Of a stretch of 64,000 nucleotides of DNA, positions 57,901 through 64,000 are shown in pieces (positions within the stretch are counted from its first letter, which is position 1; every line of letters begins with the position of its first letter). Made by a program: the position numbers and the translations under genes. The notes under the pieces were generated by a model. It worked only from the letters and a program-made list of their open reading frames with translations. It ran no database searches and was not told where the DNA came from. Source of the stretch: Xestospongia bergquistia (lineage: Eukaryota; Porifera; Demospongiae; Haplosclerida; Petrosiidae). The stretch spans positions 8,246,708 through 8,310,707 of the forward strand of contig OZ014412.1 in assembly GCA_963965975.1 (NCBI GenBank). Direction: 5' to 3'.

Positions 57901-60840
57901 ATACCTTTTAACAAGTAGTACACGTTCTCCAGCAAGTTTTTCATCTTCTTTAAATGGATTCATAGTTACTCCTACACCAGCAGTTATTGAAGGTAAATAG
58001 CACTATTAATTAAATTATAAATTGTTAATATTATGTTAATTTAGGCTCATGTTTAGCACTTAATCTCAGCTATTCTGGATGTTGTGTAAGGTCTAAGACA
58101 AAAATTTGTAGCAATAATGGATGCTATTGTCATGAAAACTGTCACATTTTCAACAGTTGTTGTAATGATATAGCTGATATTGGTTGTCACCCTAGTTCTT
58201 CTTCATCTCCTACAGCCTCACCTTCTACAACTGATACACTTGGTAAGACAAAATCATAAGCTCTATATTTCATATTTTTAAGCATGTGTGGCAAAACAAT
58301 GTTGTATCCAACAATGCACTTTACACAAAAAATTAGTTTTATTGCAACATACATAATTTTTTCATCCTAACAGTTCATATAGTAATATACATAGTTACTG
58401 ATATAATGTTTGTGATTAGTTTATCTCTTACATGATATAATAAATTTCAATTTTATTACCATTTTTATGGAGTCACAGAATCTAAAACTCCATACCCTTT
58501 GAGAAGTAGTACACATCTTTCAAAAAGTTTTTTATCTTCTTCAAAGAGATTTATAGCTGCACCTATACCAACTGTTTGAAGTTAAATGAACACTACAAAT
58601 TAAACAACATCTAATTTGGTATACTTCTTTATTTGACGTGTATGCATTTTTTATACAGAATCTGGATCTGGTTCTGGATCAGGATCTGGTTCTGGTTCAG
58701 GATTAGAATCTGACTTAGGATTTGGAAGTGGTTACTTTTTAATATATAGTCAAATTATATATTAATAACAGCTCCACATTTAATACTATATACTTACTTT
58801 CATACTTAAATAATTACTAATGTAGGGAATTCTTATGAAAGAAATCTTTTTCAGTTCATGTCTAAATTAGTAGCACATTTAGTTACTAATGTGATGCTTG
58901 TGCTTAGTTTATCTCTTACATGATGTAATAATTATAAATTTTAATATCATTTTTATTTGTAAACAGAATCTAAAACTCCATATCATTTGACAAGTAGTAC
59001 ACATCTTCCACAAATTTTTTCATCTTCAAAAGGATTTATAGTTACTCCTACAACAACTGTTATTGAAGGTAAGCGAGCCCTACCAAATAAAATTAATTAA
59101 TATGTTGTTTATATTATGTTAATTTTTAGGCTCATGTTTGGCACTTAATCTCAGCTATTATGGATGTTGTGTAAGGTCCTTCTCACAAAATTGTAGCAAT
59201 AATGGATGCTATTGTCATCAAGACTGTCACATTTTAAACAATTGTTGTAATGATATAGCTGACATTGGTTGTTATCCTGCTTCTTCATCATCTCTTTCAT
59301 CTACTACAACTGATACACTTGGTAAGACAAAATTAGAAACCAATGAATAAAATTCCAAACCCTTTGACAGGTAGTACACATCTTCCAGCAAGTTTTTCAT
59401 CTTCTTCAAAAGGTTTTACAGTTACACCTACACCAACTGTTACTCTAGGTAAATGAGCACTATAAACTAAATTAAGTTGTTAATGTTGTGTTAATTTTAG
59501 GCTCATGTTTAGCACTTAATCTCACATATCCTGGATGTTGTGAAATGTCCATGTCAACACCTTGTTCAAATAATGGATGTTATTGTCATCAAGACTGTCA
59601 CATTTCAAACAATTGTTGTAATGATATAGCTGATATTGGTTGTCATCCTGCTTCTTATTCAAATCCTACACTTTCATCTACTATAACTGATATACTTGGT
59701 AAGACAAAATTAGAAGCTCATTCATACATTACTCAACGGGTTTCTTTTAACAGTAAACAGTACATAATTTGGTATACTTCTTTATTTCATGTGTAGTATA
59801 TTTCTTTGTTTCATTGGTTGTTTAATTATGCTTACTTTTAAGATCATGTATTATAGTATTCAAAACCAGTTTGGTCAAATTTTAGATTTATTGTGACATA
59901 TGTGAAGGTTACTTCCTAACAGTTTATGTAGTAGAATACATAGTTACTGATGTGATGTATCTGATCAGTTTATTTCTTTTACGATATAATAATTATAAAT
60001 TTTATTATCATTTTAATGTAGACACAGAATCTAAAACTCCATACCATTTGACAAGTAGTATACATCTTCCAACAAATTTTTCATCTTCTTCAAAGAGATT
60101 TATAGTTACTCCTACACCAACTGTTATTGACGGTAAGTGAGCTCTACTAATTAAACTAATACATTGTTGATATTATGTTAGGCTCTTGTTTGGCACTTAA
60201 TCTCAGCTATTATGGATGTTGTGTAAGGTCCCTCTCACAAAATTGTAGCGATAATGGATGTTATTGTCATCAAGACTGTCACATTTCAAACAATTGTTGT
60301 AATGATATAGCTGACATTGGTTGTTATCCTGTTTCTCCTTCCTCTTCTACAGTTTCATCTACTATAACTGATACACTTGGTAAGACAAAATCAGAAACTC
60401 CACATTTCATATTTATAATAATGTGCAGCAAAACAATGTTATATCCAACAACTCCAATAACAAAATTATCATAAACTTATAAAATTACTGATGTAGGAAA
60501 CTTTAATGAAATAAAATCTATTTTTCCTAATTTTTAGTTGTTTTTACATTGCATGTCATCTCAAAATCATTTCTCTAATATTTGCTTTTAAGATCATATT
60601 TTAATTGTAGTAGTCAAATTATAAGTCCAGCCAGATTTATTTTTATTGTGATATAGATGAAGCTTTCTTCTTAACAGTTCATGTGTAAAGTAATAGCATA
60701 TGTAGTCAATAATGTGATACTGATAGTCAGTTTGTCAATAATTATCAATTTTATTACCTTTTAATGTAGACACAGAATCTAAAACTTCATACACTTCGAC
60801 AAATAATACATATCCTCCAGCAAGTTTTTCAGCTTCTTAA
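53581..60840 (+). CDS. Modular gene C: IgGFc-binding plus Ser/Thr and SMB array
   Basis: Proposed exons: 53581-54903, 54984-55181, 56197-56298, 56677-56778, 56839-57018, 57882-57992, 58045-58242, 58967-59068, 59130-59321, 59371-59448, 59501-59698, 60022-60132, 60182-60379, 60770-60840. They join into about 1,053 open codons entering in phase 1. Domain order: IgGFc-binding, then six SMB domains with mucin-like linkers. No Kunitz, 8-Cys or TIL modules remain. The last Ser/Thr exon has TAA at 60838-60840 where its sisters continue, and a polyadenylation signal AATAAA lies at 61179-61184, so the gene probably ends here. A relic type-3 Kunitz exon beyond it (61382-61506) shows the lost C-terminal block. 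Signal exon not found. Confidence 0.6.
54984..60379 (+). CDS. SMB exons of gene C (six)
   Basis: 54984-55181, 56839-57018, 58045-58242, 59130-59321, 59501-59698, 60182-60379, all phase 1-1. Each carries ..SCLALNL....GCC, C.NNGCYC.Q.CHI and CC.DIADI.C followed by a Ser/Thr tail of varying length (60 to 66 codons in total). Subtypes by the residues after [51 protein letters not shown]. Introns preceding two of them are only 49-52 bp. Confidence 0.75.
55967..56778 (+). CDS. Ser/Thr exons in a 480-bp tandem duplication, C
   Basis: Intact exons 56197-56298 and 56677-56778 (102 nt, phase 1-1) lie exactly 480 bp apart. Each is preceded by a truncated Ser/Thr exon (from about 55967 and 56448: ACAAGTAGTACAAATCTTCATAC) cut off after about 15 codons and running into intron-like sequence. 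The whole unit, fragment plus intact exon, has been copied once. Confidence 0.65.
57882..60840 (+). CDS. Remaining Ser/Thr exons of gene C
   Basis: 57882-57992, 58967-59068, 59371-59448 (uses the inner acceptor ctttgacag), 60022-60132 and the terminal 60770-60840. The last one changes a Ser codon region to TAA (SFSAS then stop), while its sisters read on for another 13-15 codons. After the stop the exon remnant continues to about 60875 without a donor. Confidence 0.6.
58479..58730 (+). pseudogene. Broken Ser/Thr exon and Ser-Gly exon in C
   Basis: The Ser/Thr exon from 58479 (acceptor gtcacag) ends ACTGTTTGAAGTTAAATG where sisters have ACTGTTATTGAAGGTAAATG. The deletion causes a stop and destroys the donor. 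The Ser-Gly exon from 58659 ends ggatttggaagtgg where gene B has ggatttggtaagtgg, so its donor GT is lost. Both are absent from the intact exon chain. Confidence 0.65.
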
Positions 60841-61178
60841 AGTGGCTCTCTCATTACAACTTCATCAATTGTTAAATTAAGTTATTGAGTGTGATCGACT
60901 ACTTACTGATTAATTATATAAATGTGTGATGTTTATATTATTTTGGTTTAGGCTTAATTATTTGGTGATAATTATTTTGTTGTTAGGTGTAATCTTTAAA
61001 TATTCTGTTAACAGATGCTAATGACACTTTATTATTGCTGTTCTAATATTAAATGTTAATTCGGCTTTTATTGTTGAGATATTTCTGGTTGTATTAATGT
61101 GCTTTTCTTAGAACAAAGTTCCTTTGTGTTATTTCTACTAGTTTGTGTACTATCTACTGTTTAAGCTGTGTTTTATTT

Positions 61179-61184
61179 AATAAA
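61179..61184 (+). terminator. Likely polyadenylation signal of gene C
   Basis: AATAAA, followed by a T/G-rich stretch (attttttgtgct), about 340 bases after the proposed stop codon. Confidence 0.45.
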
Positions 61185-61381
61185 ATAGATTTTTTGTGCT
61201 TTTAAAATTATCCTGTCAATTGGTGACTTTGAGCATAACGCTAGATCTCTTCAATACCATCTTTCACAATTGTTTGCAGAGGTGACTCTATGACAGCTGA
61301 TTTAAAGTTATATGACCACTTGATCTGGATGAAGTTATCAGCAACCAAGCATTGGGCAAATGATGAAGACTCTCATGTTGT

Positions 61382-61507
<126 letters not shown>

Positions 61508-61624
61508 TAGTAAAATAAGACAAAGTTATATCTTTATGTTTGTAATGATTGTAGTCAATATATTACTTATATTATATTGTAATATATACTAGTACCTTAT
61601 AACATTTTGGTAAAATAAAACCTG

Positions 61625-62110
61625 TTTATTGGGAAGAGGGACTACATTATATATTATATATATTACATATTTTACTGAAATCTCTATTGTCTCATGGATA
61701 ATACTGATACCAGTATTTATTTTGTGGTGACTGGTCTCTCACACATATCTATAGTCCACACTCCACAATAGTTGAGTGTATGTAAGCAACCCTTAAAACT
61801 GCTACTAATATTTGCTATAATATAATAATATTGTGACACTTTATCACATAAAATGATTGCTATATATAACTTATATGCTTAATGATAGTGTATTAATTTT
61901 AATTACTTAATTAAGTCGTCAATTACGAGAAACATCAAAGGTATATCCTCATACATATATTAGTACACACTAAATACATAATAAGAGTGAACTTAAAGTT
62001 TTAGTGTATTTAAGTGCATATAAATACTTGTCACATGATTTGTCTGGTAAATTTCCACTGGTGTTGACAGAGAGATAGTATTATATAATGACAAATGGAG
62101 CTTACTTAAT
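61625..62110. repeat. Third copy of the modular-gene 3' flank
   Basis: gggaagagggactaca...tatattttactgaaatctct, actggtctctcacaca and ggtaa.tttccactggtgttgacag match 30950-31680 and 47175-47940 in order, with deletions. It marks the end of the third cassette. Confidence 0.65.
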
Positions 62111-62470
62111 TGTGCCATTAATACTTTCTACTTGTTCAAATTGTTTTACTATTACATATCTAGATTAAGTTCAGTCATTACATTTTATGATTAATTAATA
62201 TTATCAGATAAATATCTATTAAATTGGTTATCTCTAAACATGCATCACATACTACTGAGTTAAGAGACCTATCATTTGATGTCATTATGGCACAGTCAAG
62301 TCCAGATGTTAAAAAGGGTCTAAAGATGGTTGAAAACTCAGAAAGGATTAGCAATGAATATTACTGGAGATTATCGTCCCTGGATAATTGACCAATAATT
62401 AATTAATATTATTATTATAAAGTGTAGTGGATAATGTAATGCATTATAAAAGACTTCTAATATGATTCTA

Positions 62471-64000
62471 CTATTTTCCATGCTTTCTATAACGTTCATT
62501 GGCTGACCCACAGCCAGAGACAGTGAATGAAAGAGAATGTCCAGTGATTTCATCAACAATATCTATTGATATAGAGTAGTGTCGTTCAGCTCTATAAAAT
62601 GCAATCCATAACTATGAGGATATTATATAGATAAGTACCTTGGTGTGAAGATAACCTTAAGGGTATCTACTCCAGTAGAAAGTATACCACATTGAGGCTG
62701 GATTTGCACAATATTAAGCCATTCTACATGTGAATGTAATACAAAAGAGCATGTTAAATCATGATGTGCTATGTGATGGTACAGTGTGTTGACAAGACAA
62801 ACTTTAAGCACACAAGAATGTACCACAACACACACAAACTTTATGTAGTACAGTTTAAGTACCTTGAGGAGTTTTTATATTCCATTTTGTACATGACATT
62901 GAGCTATTTCTTAAATGAATACTAGATGTTAGAGGTCGACCAATGACACCTGTCTCATAGTCAATGAGTGTAGGATAGATAGACAATGAGGGAAGAAACA
63001 CTGTTGTCTTAATAGGAAATTCCTATAGAACAAAAAACAATTAATACAATGGGATAAAGTTGTGGTAGACCATATAATGAACTCCCTTTACTATAAGGAT
63101 ACTCCTTACTAATACACTATAATCAATAAATTATTGATATCCCTTTAATCATTAACCAGTAGATGTCCAAATAAAATTAAAGGTTCCACAGTATAATAAT
63201 TATGACTGACCTGTGTAGCACCAGTGGAATATACAACAGTGAGTTTATCAGTTAATAAAATGATGTCAGAACTATCATTGTCTCTAGTCATTTGATCAGA
63301 TAAGTCATTTTGATTCAATGATATTGACAAGTAGAACTGTATAACAATTATATAACTGATGACAATAATGATTTCATTACTTTACTGCTTTTTCTTGGTT
63401 GTAATGTGATTGAGTTGTCTTTGTCTATCTCTTCTAGTGATAACAGGTACGGATGTGAAAGTGGGAGAGTGTTAAATGTGAGGATAGTATCTGTGTAATT
63501 TGTGAATGTGAAATGATGTATTTTTGTCACTTCTCTGAGAATCTAACAAGAAATATAGAGACTGACTAATGACAATGAGGGAAAATGAAAAACAATACCT
63601 GTTCATTGTCAAGTAGTTCTGAGATCAAATGTGTAAATGTCAAGCTATTATTATCACTCTCTGTCTCAAGATTTAGTCTATAGATATTCTAATAAAACAA
63701 TACTAGAGAATTATACTACTCTACCTGGGATGACTTATACCAGCAGTGAGGTTAATTCTAACTGGATCCATCTGATAACATTGTTGTCTGGTACACTCAA
63801 CAGGAGGCTATAGTGATTATAATGAAATTACACATATATCCATTCTCTCATTCATCAAATTGTCCAACCATTAGTCTATCTAGCCATCCATACAGTTATC
63901 AATTGACCTTGTCATCTAAACTTATATAACCGAGTACATATCCTTTAATTTGTTCTCCCAGCTCATTATAAGTTTTAATTGAAGGGTCAAAGGTCACTTC
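62471..64000 (-). CDS. ASH/MSP-like ciliary-type protein, C-terminal part (partial)
   Basis: Minus-strand exons, 5' to 3': 63908-64000 (open at the window edge), 63725-63807, 63599-63677, 63381-63542, 63211-63336, 62863-63022, 62639-62723, 62471-62591 (stop TAG). All introns are GT-AG and the phases (0, 2, 0, 0, 0, 1, 2) agree through 302 residues. The C-terminal 130 residues have beta-strand-rich motifs: FLPSLSIYPTLIDYETGVIG, HLRNSS..CTKWNI, QPQCGIL, LKVIFTPRAERHYSISIDI and LSFTVSGCG. These are typical of ASH/MSP-like immunoglobulin-fold repeats in HYDIN, CFAP and DLEC1-type axonemal proteins. No signal peptide or Cys-rich module is present, unlike the neighbours. The exact orthologue is uncertain. 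It converges on gene C, tail to tail, and bounds the cassette cluster. Confidence 0.6.

Overview
This is AT-rich nuclear DNA from an early-branching animal. Genes are split by short GT-AG introns (many of 50-250 bp, a few of 49 bp), and the encoded domains are animal extracellular ones: IgGFc-binding N-terminal domain, Kunitz/BPTI, somatomedin-B-like (SMB), TIL and VWC-like modules, and a stanniocalcin-like protein. Compactness and domain repertoire suggest a demosponge such as an Amphimedon relative; this is inference, as no species marker was seen. No rRNA, tRNA or CRISPR was found.

The window is dominated by a two-gene cassette present three times in direct orientation, plus remnants of another at the left edge. 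Each cassette holds (i) a small secreted stanniocalcin-like gene (starts 7204, 35401, 50796) and (ii) a large modular extracellular gene built round IgGFc-binding exons of about 440 codons (A 13306-30819, B 38172-47050, C 53581-60840). Intergenic blocks are duplicated too (4439/4998, 33558, 48836).

Nearly every module in A-C is one exon flanked by phase-1 introns, so modules can be gained, lost or skipped without breaking the frame. A has three IgGFc exons, three kinds of Kunitz exon, 8-Cys modules with a CGxC signature, a central array alternating Ser/Thr-rich (mucin-like) exons with SMB exons in units of about 0.7 kb, and a C-terminal block of 8-Cys, TIL, VWC-like, Kunitz and a last exon that may encode a membrane anchor. 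B has one IgGFc exon, a shorter array and the same C-terminal block. C has one IgGFc exon and six SMB exons, but has lost the C-terminal block and probably ends at a new stop at 60838-60840. Joining the exons as listed keeps an open frame of about 3,104, 1,331 and 1,053 codons; the 5' signal-peptide exons were not found.

Decaying sequence is plentiful: pseudo-exons with stops, lost splice sites, cryptic acceptor use, relic Kunitz, TIL, SMB and IgGFc pieces, a decayed hAT transposon with BED finger (minus strand, 9440-11640), a foldback element upstream of B and C, and a minus-strand remnant of an unrecognised Cys-rich protein (12592-12985).

At the right edge a different gene runs leftward (exons 62471-64000, minus). 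Its eight exons join with consistent phases into 302 residues resembling the C-terminus of an ASH/MSP-like (HYDIN/CFAP/DLEC1-type) ciliary protein.
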